NCBI GenBank assembly: GCA_018062165.1
Contig: JAGOSU010000017.1
Span: forward strand, 1 to 13,759
From: Minisyncoccota bacterium
Lineage (GTDB): Bacteria > Patescibacteriota > Minisyncoccia > Phycocordibacterales > Phycocordibacteraceae
Direction: 5' to 3'
DNA length: 13,759 nucleotides
Shown here: piece by piece, positions 7,118 through 13,759 of the stretch
Position numbering within the stretch: the first letter of the stretch is position 1
How the letters are laid out: each line of letters begins with the position of its first letter
Program-made: the position numbers and the translations under genes
Notes under the pieces: generated by a model
Database searches by the model: none
What the model was told of the DNA's origin: nothing
The model's input: only the letters and a program-made list of their open reading frames with translations

Positions 7118-8624
7118 CCTCCTTGAAGACGGAGCGGAGCTCTTCCTCAGGAACCTCAAACGGCTTTGCGGCAGTGTGCTCCGGAAGTGTATGAGCTGGG
7201 TCAGGCAATTCCTCACCAAGCACCTTCTCGAGCGTCTCTTTGAGTTCTGCTTTCTTCTCGGAGACCTCTTTAGCCTTGTCCTGCTTCACAATCTCAGTCA
7301 TGGCGCCCACGAGCGACTTCAGGTCTCCCGCTGCAGCCACATCCGGAGAAAGTGCTGCAGGAGAGCGCTTATGCTCATGCTTAGAGCAGAACTGCTCTTC
7401 CGAGGCGCGTCGTACCTCCTGTTTCCAAGAACGAGGCGGCGCCTCGATGGCGGCTATGGTAAGCGCCGAGAACGGACGCGAACCTACGTTATCAATCATG
7501 AGGGAGAGGTAGATTTGCGCGCGTCCCAGGTTCATCAGGTGCTCCTTGGTGAATTCAGGTGCGAACACTCGCTCAAGCACTTCCGCATCAAAAGGCCCTA
7601 CACGGAACGTGACTAACGTACCGACATTACCAAAGACTGCCGCACGCACTCCTTCATCCATCTGCCCGATGTACTGGTGCGAAATAAGGAGGTCGAGCTT
7701 GTACTTTCGAGACTCCGAAAGAATTTCTGAGAAGGTAGAGTTGGCGAAGTTCTGGAACTCATCGACATAGAAATAGAAATGCGGAACCTGCGACATCCGA
7801 TTTGCGGGCACGTCTGCACGACTCATCGCAGCGAGGAAGATGCGTGTCGCAAGAATACTGCCAATCAACTGCATGTTGGTCTCACCGACCAGACCTTTCG
7901 GAAGGCTGATGAGAAGAATCTTCTTCTCATCCATGAGCGTGCGCATGTTGAACGAGGAGCGTGGCTGCCCGATGATGTCGCGCATAAGAGGATCAAGCGC
8001 AATCTGGTCTATCTTCCCCACAAGCGCAGAGACGGCTTCCTTAAACGGCGCATCAGTTGCCGTTGGAAACTCTTCCACCCAGAACTTCTTTGCGGACGGG
8101 TCACGCAAGTTCTCAGCAATCTCCTTGCGATACGCTTCGTCAGCGTAGAGACGCGTGACCGAAAGCAGCGTCGCTTCCGGATGCTCGAGGAGCGCCAAGA
8201 GCGTGTTGGTGAGCACGTACTCAAACCGAGGACTCCACGCATCTGCCCAGATGCTGCGGAAGATGGACATGAGGCTTGAAAGCACGAGATGTCGTTTCTC
8301 ATACGGCACGTCCTCGATAACGTTTAGGGAGAGTGGGTGTTCCGTCTCGTAAGGGGCGAAGTACACAACGTCTCGAACCCTGTTCTGCGGGATGTAGTCG
8401 AGAAGCTTCTCAGCCGAGCCTCCATGCGGGTCAAGGTACGCGAACCCTTCTCCGTTGCGGATATCTTGAATCGCCATGTTCTCGAGCATGGTCGACTTCC
8501 CTGTTCCCGACTTCCCGATGACATACATGTGACGGGCACGGTCCTTCTGCTTGATGCCAAACGGGATGCGCTTGCCTCGCGTATCGGTAGCGGCGAAGTA
8601 CGTTACCCGATCGGGATTGTCCAT
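7110..8624 (-). CDS. TraG/VirD4-like (HerA-FtsK superfamily) ATPase
   Basis: A 504-aa P-loop ATPase of the type IV coupling-protein/DUF87-like group. The Walker A motif is GKSGTGKST (37-45), followed by DPHGG near 65-69. Walker B is FYFYVDEFQNF (283-293), with Asp288 and Glu289 expected to bind Mg and activate water. SHQY at 315-318 and the following region resemble the TraM-recognition part of TraG/TraD proteins. There are no N-terminal membrane helices, unlike classic VirD4, so it looks soluble. The C-terminus from about 400 is charged, with likely coiled coil at about 430-475 (KQDKAKEVSEKKAELKET) and an acidic end. No relaxase, pilin or other type IV secretion gene is nearby. The neighbours are exported envelope proteins, so a role in DNA or protein export is possible but unproven. 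A TATAAT lies 6 bases before its ATG. Its last codons overlap the start of the LTD gene by 8 bases. Confidence 0.85.
   Translation of the reverse strand: MDNPDRVTYFAATDTRGKRIPFGIKQKDRARHMYVIGKSGTGKSTMLENMAIQDIRNGEGFAYLDPHGGSAEKLLDYIPQNRVRDVVYFAPYETEHPLSLNVIEDVPYEKRHLVLSSLMSIFRSIWADAWSPRFEYVLTNTLLALLEHPEATLLSVTRLYADEAYRKEIAENLRDPSAKKFWVEEFPTATDAPFKEAVSALVGKIDQIALDPLMRDIIGQPRSSFNMRTLMDEKKILLISLPKGLVGETNMQLIGSILATRIFLAAMSRADVPANRMSQVPHFYFYVDEFQNFANSTFSEILSESRKYKLDLLISHQYIGQMDEGVRAAVFGNVGTLVTFRVGPFDAEVLERVFAPEFTKEHLMNLGRAQIYLSLMIDNVGSRPFSALTIAAIEAPPRSWKQEVRRASEEQFCSKHEHKRSPAALSPDVAAAGDLKSLVGAMTEIVKQDKAKEVSEKKAELKETLEKVLGEELPDPAHTLPEHTAAKPFEVPEEELRSVFKEDV
7118..7124 (-). promoter_or_regulatory. 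AAGGAGG directly against the LTD gene start
   Basis: The minus strand reads AAGGAGG and then ATG with no spacer. It is the best Shine-Dalgarno match among the gene starts here, but zero spacing is unusual. It also encodes the Lys-Glu-Asp end of the ATPase, so the match may come from coding. Ribosomes finishing the ATPase stop at 7110-7112, inside the LTD start region, and could restart there. Confidence 0.4.
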
Positions 8625-8630
8625 CTGCCT

Positions 8631-8636
8631 ATTATA
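8631..8636 (-). promoter_or_regulatory. Possible -10 promoter element before the ATPase gene
   Basis: A perfect TATAAT on the minus strand sits 6 bases upstream of the ATPase ATG, in the largest gap of the window (8625-8647). Transcription would begin at or next to the ATG, giving a nearly leaderless message. No convincing -35 box is seen: at 17-base spacing the hexamer is GCCACT. Chance occurrence is quite possible. Confidence 0.25.
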
Positions 8637-8647
8637 TACGCCCGTGT

Positions 8648-9709
8648 CTATTCAGTGGCATTGCCCCGGGGAAGCGGGTGCCATTCAACCTGCACACCGA
8701 ACTCCTCACGTACAAAAGCAAGATAGGCCTCCATGTCGGCTACTGTTTTTTCGAAGGGTCGTGCGGAGTCGACAATGGGTTGGGCAAGTTCACGCATCCG
8801 TACAAATGCTGGCTCGCCATCAAGTGGGCGCTTGATGCCCCGAATACGATTCACAAAACGTGCAACTTCAGGATGTACACCAGGTGATTCCGGATCAATC
8901 GTAGCGGCAAGGACCAGGGCTCGCATGACCGTACTCTCGTGCTTTGCTTGCTCGGGGCTGACAGCAAAGAGCGCTGTTATCTGGGGAGACTTCGACTCAA
9001 GCTCTGAAACTATTACCCTGGCAAGCTCCTCGTAGCTCTCGGTCATATAGGCGTCGATTGCATTCATGCGGGCCCCGAGCCGATCGACGTCAGCGAGCCG
9101 CAAGGTCCAGTACCCTCCTGTCGCGGTCATCACACATTCCGTATACCGCTGACTCGCTTCAGTAATGGACGCTTGAGTAGCCCCTATTTCCATACGACTC
9201 ATAAGGAGTATCGAATCCATTCGGTACACAAAAGATTCAATATCGGTGGTCGACGGCACGTCAATTGGCCGTGACTGCCCTTCCATATACGGTGATGGTA
9301 TCTCCTCAACGAAGGTAGGATGCGTATGGCAGGTGACGATGGTGTACCGTTCGCGCACTCGCATGTTTGCTTCGTCCAACTGCACCATGACACTTCCTTC
9401 ACGTTCCGTCCCAGGAATGGATGTGTGCAATGAATACGATTCACCATCAGGGGACGTGAAGTGTGTCCATGATGTTTCCAAGCTTCGATTGCGTGCCGCA
9501 TCATCCAACCGAGCAAGGAACGCATACCGGTCTTCGTCTACTCGCTCCACCGATACTTGCGGGCTTTGTTCCTGTACTTCCTTCGCAAGCGCGGACGCAG
9601 GCACGAGTAATGCCAGAGCCAAGAGACTTACCCTTGTATCGTGCCACGCATTGCTCGGTGGCTTTTCTCGACTCTCTGCTGTTTGTGGATGTTCGGCTCT
9701 GTGTCTCAT
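8648..9709 (-). CDS. Exported protein with a JAMM/JAB-like metalloprotease signature
   Basis: A 353-aa protein I do not recognise as a named family. It opens with a charged, long n-region and a hydrophobic core VSLLALALLVPASALA (27-42), so it is probably secreted or membrane-tethered. Residues 128-131 are HTHP, preceded by a beta-like RYTIVTC, and residues 152-156 are PSTTD followed by IESFV. JAMM metallopeptidases use HxHP...PSxxD to bind zinc, and the later CVMTATGGYWTLRL resembles the strand that follows in JAB domains. The second His to Asp distance is 26 residues rather than about 11, implying an inserted loop. The catalytic upstream Glu cannot be assigned; Glu102, 104, 113 and 120 are candidates. 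Cys127 and Cys192 could pair outside the cell. The C-terminal half looks helical and unassigned. It starts 4 bases after the upstream barrel-like gene without a visible ribosome site. Export is fairly secure, the JAMM fold moderate, activity unproven. Confidence 0.7.
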   Translation of the reverse strand: MRHRAEHPQTAESREKPPSNAWHDTRVSLLALALLVPASALAKEVQEQSPQVSVERVDEDRYAFLARLDDAARNRSLETSWTHFTSPDGESYSLHTSIPGTEREGSVMVQLDEANMRVRERYTIVTCHTHPTFVEEIPSPYMEGQSRPIDVPSTTDIESFVYRMDSILLMSRMEIGATQASITEASQRYTECVMTATGGYWTLRLADVDRLGARMNAIDAYMTESYEELARVIVSELESKSPQITALFAVSPEQAKHESTVMRALVLAATIDPESPGVHPEVARFVNRIRGIKRPLDGEPAFVRMRELAQPIVDSARPFEKTVADMEAYLAFVREEFGVQVEWHPLPRGNATE

Positions 9710-9713
9710 ATCG

Positions 9714-10784
9714 CTACTGATACTGAATGAACGAAGGCGATGGTGTCAGGTCGAGCACTTCCCTTGGGGTGAGAAGCCTGGTTGATGGTGGCTTCATGTC
9801 GTTCTTATAGAAAATCTTAAAGCCCGTGAACTGCACCGGTTCAGGGTAGATGACCGTGTTATACGTGTTGATTTTCTTTGCCCCGAATCCCCAGCCATCC
9901 ATGACCATGACCATCTGCACCTCAGGTAGCGGGGTGATGTTACGGTACCCGGTCACCATGTTCTGGGTAAAGCGGTGGATGACTAGAATCTTCGGTGGGA
10001 GATTATGCGCTTGTACCAGTCCCTGTAGATAGGTCGCTGCGTAATTGATATCGGCGGAGGAGACCGTGCCAATCACATCCCCCGGTGCGTCCCCACTTTT
10101 CATTGAGAATTCCGGATCAATAGCCAAATGCACGTTCGGAAGCGAAAGGTATTTCTCAAGAAGCGGTATCTCCTTCTCAAACGTCGAAAGACCTATTTGA
10201 ATCTCAAGAATGACGATGCCGTCAATCTCGTTGGCCATATCGATAGCACGCTGAATGTGTTCATCCGGCATACGGAGCTTGTAGGTGCCGTCAGCTTGCG
10301 CACTTCCCTGCGCGGTGACGGCGATGTAGTCGATACCCATCACCACCGGTGTGGTTGGGTCCGCAGCTTCCCATGCCGCCTTTTCCTGTTTGAGACGCGC
10401 AAGTACCGTTTCCTTGTCGAACTCTCCAAGAATGCCCATGCCCTTTGAATAGAAGTTGCCGTAGTAGGCAACAACGCGCTTGAACGGAAAGAGAGCGCCT
10501 GGAAGCGGATAGGCAGCTTTCACTGGCCAGAGCGAAGGTGGTGTGGTGGTTGACGTCGTGGTGGCCACGTCGTGCGCAAGGAAACGCATCTTCTTGTCAT
10601 AGGCTACGGTGTCGAGCTTTGCGGGCTCCTTCTTCTTGTCCTCCTTCTTTGCAACCTCAGTGTAGTCACTGCCACGCTCATACACCGTGCTTACAGCGTA
10701 CGGAAGCGCGAGCGCGGTTCCGGGGAGAATGATGGCGAGCGCGAGGACCGCGAGCGTGCTCTTACTAAGCCTGCGGCGGCTCAT
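9714..10784 (-). CDS. Exported protein of unknown function, probable TIM-barrel fold
   Basis: A 356-aa protein with an N-terminal signal (MSRRRLSKSTLAVLALAIILPGTALA in two parts: basic n-region 1-8, hydrophobic core 10-27). A Lys-rich then Thr-rich linker follows (about 45-85). The rest shows regular beta-alpha alternation: RVVAYYGN (103-110), PVVMGIDYIAV (146-156), IVILEIQIG (190-198), VHLAIDPEF (218-226), KILVIHRF (265-272), VQMVMVMDGWG (289-299) and GFKIFYKND (321-329). Acidic and His residues at strand ends (Asp223, Glu225, His270, Asp296) are where glycoside-hydrolase-like barrels place active-site residues. From memory it resembles exported proteins of unknown function in actinobacteria that share the YYG...MGILGE opening; no search was possible. 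Polysaccharide or wall binding or cleavage is a reasonable guess only. Its start lies inside the preceding small membrane gene (20-base overlap). Confidence 0.75.
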   Translation of the reverse strand: MSRRRLSKSTLAVLALAIILPGTALALPYAVSTVYERGSDYTEVAKKEDKKKEPAKLDTVAYDKKMRFLAHDVATTTSTTTPPSLWPVKAAYPLPGALFPFKRVVAYYGNFYSKGMGILGEFDKETVLARLKQEKAAWEAADPTTPVVMGIDYIAVTAQGSAQADGTYKLRMPDEHIQRAIDMANEIDGIVILEIQIGLSTFEKEIPLLEKYLSLPNVHLAIDPEFSMKSGDAPGDVIGTVSSADINYAATYLQGLVQAHNLPPKILVIHRFTQNMVTGYRNITPLPEVQMVMVMDGWGFGAKKINTYNTVIYPEPVQFTGFKIFYKNDMKPPSTRLLTPREVLDLTPSPSFIQYQ

Positions 10785-10989
10785 GGATATCGAAAGAAGC
10801 GGGAGCTGCAGCTGGTGGCTCTGCGGAACGTTCCTCGGCCTGCATGCGGCGGCGGAGCGCCACGCCGGTGAGAAGCACTAGGAGGCCCAGTATCGGAAGT
10901 ACCCACGCGAGAAGGGAGAGCGGAAGGCCTATAAACGGCGTAAGCGCGATCAGAATGCCAAGAAGGATGAGGGTGCCTGCGCGTGACAT
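10765..10989 (-). CDS. Small two-helix membrane protein
   Basis: A 74-aa protein of unknown function. Two hydrophobic segments cover about residues 6-25 and 27-45, followed by RRRMQAEERS and a Pro/Ala-rich soluble tail. By the positive-inside rule the RRR at 46-48 suggests that the tail is cytoplasmic. It starts 12 bases after rsmI and its 3' end overlaps the following exported protein gene by 20 bases, so the two are probably co-translated. The frame sits cleanly between two real genes with no competing frame, which supports it as a gene. No family recognised. Confidence 0.7.
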   Translation of the reverse strand: MSRAGTLILLGILIALTPFIGLPLSLLAWVLPILGLLVLLTGVALRRRMQAEERSAEPPAAAPASFDIHEPPQA

Positions 10990-11001
10990 CTGTCCAGTCT
11001 A

Positions 11002-11679
11002 TCAGGGCGACACAATGACCACAAACTCGCCTCTCTGTTCCCCTGTATGTGCCTTGAAATGTTCTGAGACTTCGCGAGCGGTGCCCTGAATCAACGACTC
11101 GTATATCTTCGTGAGCTCGCGAGCTACCGTTACCGTACGGTCTTCCGGCAGCACCTCAGCAAGCGAAGTCAGCGCTTTCTCGATGCGGTGCGGAGATTCG
11201 TAAAAGACCACCGCGCGCTCAGTCTCCGCTATCTCCTGAAAGAGCGTACGGCGACCTTTCTTGTGTGGGAGAAAGCCGAGGAAAACGAATTCATGGCTCT
11301 TCACCCCTGCAATTGAGAGCGCGGCGGTGACGGCAGCAGGACCAGGAACTGCTTCAATGCGGACATCCGGCAAGCGACGACGCACTTCGGCGACTAACTC
11401 ATTTCCGGGATCTGAAATCCCTGGTGTGCCAGCGTCAGTTACCAGCGCAACCCGCTTCCCTTCTGCCAGTTGTGCGAGGATACGCTCACTTGCGGAGCGT
11501 CCACTCTGCGCATGAAAAATAAGGAGTGGCTTCTTGATGTCGTAACGGGCAAGTAACTTCGCGGACACGCGCGTGTCTTCGCAGGCAATAACATCCGCTT
11601 GCTTAAGCGTCTCAATGGCTCGAAGCGTGATGTCCCCCAAGTTCCCAATCGGGGTAGCAACGACAGAAAGGGTTCCCAT
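11002..11679 (-). CDS. rsmI: 16S rRNA (cytidine-1402-2'-O)-methyltransferase RsmI
   Basis: Uses S-adenosylmethionine to methylate the ribose of C1402 in the ribosomal decoding centre; cytosolic. At 225 aa it has the tetrapyrrole-methylase fold with the expected RsmI motifs in order: VATPIGNLGDITLRA (7-21), CEDTR (33-37), VTDAGTPGISDPG (80-92), VPGPAAVTAALS (111-122), FYESPHRI (159-166), RELTKIYE (187-194) and RGEFVVIV (216-223). It is shorter than the E. coli protein (286 aa) and lacks the C-terminal extension that follows the catalytic domain there. The usual His/Asn-containing loop after the substrate strand reads FHAQSGRSASE. It begins 1 base after the murC stop (TGATATG), so translation is probably coupled, and it is the only ribosome-related gene in an envelope cluster. 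Confidence 0.95.
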   Translation of the reverse strand: MGTLSVVATPIGNLGDITLRAIETLKQADVIACEDTRVSAKLLARYDIKKPLLIFHAQSGRSASERILAQLAEGKRVALVTDAGTPGISDPGNELVAEVRRRLPDVRIEAVPGPAAVTAALSIAGVKSHEFVFLGFLPHKKGRRTLFQEIAETERAVVFYESPHRIEKALTSLAEVLPEDRTVTVARELTKIYESLIQGTAREVSEHFKAHTGEQRGEFVVIVSP

Positions 11680-11680
11680 A

Positions 11681-12940
11681 TCAGGCGACCAACTGGTCCG
11701 CTACCTTATAGATGTCTCCGGCTCCCATAGTCATGATGATATCCCCCTTTGTAGGTTCCGTCTCGAGGTAGCGGCGTATCTCTAGAAAGTCCCCCGCTTT
11801 GGCGTCCGTACCGTTCTTTTCTATTCGCTCGGCAAGCAAGACGCTCGTGATGCTGCCATCGCCCACTTCACGCGCCGCATAAATTGGCGCAATGATGACA
11901 CGATCAGCGTCAGTAAACGCAGTTGAAAAATCAGTCAGGAGATCCTTGGTACGACTAAAGAGGTGAGGATGAAACGCAACATAGATGCGACCCTTCGCGC
12001 GCTTCCTGAGTTCAGCGAGTGTCTTGCGGACAGCCGTTGGGTGGTGCGCATAGTCGTCATACACCTCAGCGCCCTTTTTCGTGGTTCCTTTGAATTCAAA
12101 GCGGCGCCATGTGCCCTCAAAGGAAGCAAGGCTCTCGTGCACCACTGTTTCCTGTATCTCTGGCATCGCCACTTTCGCTGCCGCCACAGCAGCCCGTGCA
12201 TTCATGAGGTTGAATTCGCCAGGAAGTTTTGTCTCGTAGTAGGCTTCTTTCGTGTAATCGATAACGGTGGCCGAAAGTCCAGCAAGGAGCGGGGCAATGT
12301 TCGGGTGCGTCGCGTCGGTGACGACGACCTTCGATTTCTCCATGAGCGTACGAAAGGCGCTCTGCACATCAGCGAGGTCCTTATAGTAGTCAGTGTGGTC
12401 AAACTCAATGTTAGTGACCACGAGTATTTCGGGCGAAAGCGTGAGGAAGTCGCGCTTGTATTCGCACGCTTCCACCACAAGCCAGTCGGACGTACCTGCC
12501 AAATAGTTGGAACCGAAGTCTTTCACGATGGAGCCAACGACCGCAGACGGAGCAGCCCCCGCGTCACGCAGCACCTTCGCAAGCATGCTGGTAGTGGTGG
12601 TCTTCCCGTGCGTCCCGGCAACCGCAATGGTGCGCTTCCCTTCCGAAACGTCTCCTAGAGCTTCGAAATAGGAACGCTCTAGGATTCCGAGTTCCTTAGC
12701 GCGGATGCGCTCTGGGTTATCGTCCCACGCAGCCTCCGTATATATAAGGAGTTCGGTGTCAGCTGGCACATTCTCTGCCTTCTGCCCGATGGTGACCTGA
12801 ATATCCTTAGCTGCGAGGAGCTCTGTCGTGGGGCTCGCTTCTCGGTCAGAGCCTGAAACATGGTTCCCTTGGTCAGCAAGAAGCTGCGCGAGTGCGCTCA
12901 TTCCTATGCCCCCAATGCCCACCATGTAGATTTTCTTCAT
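11681..12940 (-). CDS. murC: UDP-N-acetylmuramate--L-alanine ligase MurC
   Basis: Adds L-alanine to UDP-MurNAc with ATP, the first peptide step of peptidoglycan synthesis; cytosolic. The 419-aa protein has the UDP-binding Rossmann loop VGIGGIGMSA (7-16), ATP loop AGTHGKTTTTSML (108-120), VEACEYKRDF (156-165) and NIEFDHTDYY (177-186). It also has TWRRFEFKG (277-285) ahead of the C-terminal domain, DDYAHHPTAV (295-304), FHPHLFSRT (323-331) and MGAGDIYKV near the end. EYKRDF and YAHHP mark MurC rather than MurD, E or F. It is shorter than E. coli MurC (491 aa). In the GxHN..NA motif the His is replaced (GEFNLMNA, 241-248). An AGAGG lies one base before the ATG. It follows murI by 9 bases, so two cytoplasmic wall-precursor steps sit together. 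Confidence 0.96.
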   Translation of the reverse strand: MKKIYMVGIGGIGMSALAQLLADQGNHVSGSDREASPTTELLAAKDIQVTIGQKAENVPADTELLIYTEAAWDDNPERIRAKELGILERSYFEALGDVSEGKRTIAVAGTHGKTTTTSMLAKVLRDAGAAPSAVVGSIVKDFGSNYLAGTSDWLVVEACEYKRDFLTLSPEILVVTNIEFDHTDYYKDLADVQSAFRTLMEKSKVVVTDATHPNIAPLLAGLSATVIDYTKEAYYETKLPGEFNLMNARAAVAAAKVAMPEIQETVVHESLASFEGTWRRFEFKGTTKKGAEVYDDYAHHPTAVRKTLAELRKRAKGRIYVAFHPHLFSRTKDLLTDFSTAFTDADRVIIAPIYAAREVGDGSITSVLLAERIEKNGTDAKAGDFLEIRRYLETEPTKGDIIMTMGAGDIYKVADQLVA

Positions 12941-12949
12941 ACCTCTATA

Positions 12950-13759
12950 TTACTCGAGTGCTGCCTTTACGGGCTTCACGGACGTCCCGAAGAACATGCT
13001 TCCCATGGTGCGGAAGCGGTCTGTGAGGTCGGTGGTATAGAAAGCCATTTTCTTAGTCCGTGCGAGCCGCTTATCAATTTCTGGATGACGAGACAGATAT
13101 TCGGCAAGCTTTTTCGCCACCACCTTCCCTTCTGATATGACATTCACGCTCTTCCCCATACCTCGGCGTATTGCTGCTTCCATATGGCCGTAGTGCGTGC
13201 AGCCGAGAATGAGTGTATCGACATGCGCTTTCTTAAGCGGTACCAAATACTCTTTGAGCAACAAGCCTGCAGCCTTTGAGCGGTGTGCGCCCTCTTCAAT
13301 GAGAGGTACAAGAAGCGGAGCGGATTGCTCGAATACCCGAACACGCTTGTCGAGTTTCTTGAGTTCCTTGGTGAATTTACCGGAACGCACCGTACCAGAC
13401 GTTGCGAGCACGCCAATCCGCTTCGTCTTCGTCTGTGCAATTGCCTCCTCAACTGCAGGAACGACAACGCCAAGCACACGACGGTTCTTATACCAGTGCG
13501 TAAGGTAGTCCTGCTGGATTTTGCTTACCGCTTCCGCAGAAGCCGTATTGCAGGCAATGACGACAAGTTCGCAGCCATGCGCAAAAAGAAAATCAATCGC
13601 CTGCACCGTAAACTTATGCACCACCTCCGATGAGCGCGTTCCATAGGGCGCTCGGGCGGTGTCACCAAGATAGACATAGTCGTACTCAGGTAGCTCCTTC
13701 ACTATTTCCTTGAGTATGGAAAGACCCCCGAAACCAGAATCAAATACGCCAATGCGTCC
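12950..13759 (-). CDS. murI: Glutamate racemase MurI (extreme N-terminus outside window)
   Basis: Makes D-glutamate from L-glutamate for the peptidoglycan stem peptide; cytosolic and cofactor-independent. The frame stays open to the right edge, giving 269 residues. Only the first few are missing, because the visible start GRIGVFDSGFGG already contains the DSG motif with catalytic Asp (residue 7 of the fragment). The two catalytic cysteines are present: ACNTASAE (Cys70 of the fragment) and GCTHYG (Cys187). YLGDTARAPYG is also typical. A GTG at 13702 could be read as a start but would delete the DSG segment, so it is rejected. The stop TAA lies 9 bases before murC, and the pair supplies D-Glu and the L-Ala ligation step. 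Confidence 0.95.
   Translation of the reverse strand, partial: GRIGVFDSGFGGLSILKEIVKELPEYDYVYLGDTARAPYGTRSSEVVHKFTVQAIDFLFAHGCELVVIACNTASAEAVSKIQQDYLTHWYKNRRVLGVVVPAVEEAIAQTKTKRIGVLATSGTVRSGKFTKELKKLDKRVRVFEQSAPLLVPLIEEGAHRSKAAGLLLKEYLVPLKKAHVDTLILGCTHYGHMEAAIRRGMGKSVNVISEGKVVAKKLAEYLSRHPEIDKRLARTKKMAFYTTDLTDRFRTMGSMFFGTSVKPVKAALE

Noticed and set aside
7118..7219. N-terminal extension of the LTD protein, and likewise 5719-5769 for the epimerase and 3088-3141 for a GT4
   Set aside because: Each extension lies inside the preceding gene and adds residues with no domain character. Internal ATGs start exactly on a signal peptide or Rossmann strand.
7908..7931. Near-perfect palindrome (two 11-base arms around TC) in the ATPase gene
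   Set aside because: It encodes DEKKILLI, whose codons naturally give complementary GAGAAG and CTTCTC runs. The 2-base centre makes a poor hairpin and no site function is suggested.
7110..8624. The ATPase as part of a conjugative or integrative mobile element
   Set aside because: No relaxase, integrase, attachment repeats or other transfer genes are present, and it is embedded in an operon-like run of envelope genes.
11963..12658. Plus-strand open frame of 231 codons
   Set aside because: Antisense to murC, whose ligase motifs run through the same bases. Composition is shadow-like.
12950..13702. GTG at 13702 as the murI start
   Set aside because: The frame continues upstream to the window edge and encodes the conserved GVFDSGFGG segment with the catalytic Asp.

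Overview
The window is one tightly packed stretch of bacterial chromosome in which every gene I accept lies on the minus strand. Transcription therefore runs from position 13759 towards 1. Thirteen genes fit with only about 67 bases between them. The twelve junctions range from a 20-base overlap to a 23-base gap, so the whole window could be one long operon or part of one. Nothing supports an RNA gene, insertion sequence, CRISPR array or intergenic terminator.

The probable source is a member of the Candidate Phyla Radiation (Patescibacteria), most likely a Parcubacteria/Kaiserbacteria-type lineage. This is inference. It rests on the style of the TraG/VirD4-like ATPase, the lamin-tail-domain surface protein, the compact short enzymes (MurC about 419 aa, RsmI 225 aa) and the extreme gene packing. 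UGA works as an ordinary stop, for example in the ATGA overlaps, so the recoded Gracilibacteria/Absconditabacteria are unlikely. Base composition looks moderately GC-rich.

Layout in transcription order (right to left). (1) Cell-wall precursor and housekeeping block: murI (glutamate racemase, missing its first few residues at the window edge), murC (UDP-MurNAc:L-Ala ligase) and rsmI (16S rRNA 2'-O-methyltransferase). (2) Envelope genes of unknown function: a 74-aa two-helix membrane protein, an exported protein with a predicted TIM-barrel pattern, and an exported protein with a JAMM/JAB-like HxHP...PSxxD signature. (3) A soluble TraG/VirD4-like ATPase. (4) A secreted LTD-PKD-LTD protein ending in LPQTG plus a hydrophobic tail, that is, a sortase-type sorting signal. 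(5) A surface-sugar cluster: an NAD-dependent sugar epimerase fused to an orphan N-terminal half of a GT-B glycosyltransferase, then three complete GT4 glycosyltransferases. (6) glmM (phosphoglucosamine mutase), cut at the left edge after 283 codons.

Taken together this reads as a cell-envelope operon. GlmM, MurI and MurC supply peptidoglycan precursors, the epimerase and GT4 enzymes probably build a surface glycan or glycolipid, and the LPQTG protein may be attached to that wall. The features most worth following up are the epimerase/half-GT fusion, the exported JAMM-like protein, the sortase signal on the LTD protein and the exported barrel-like protein.
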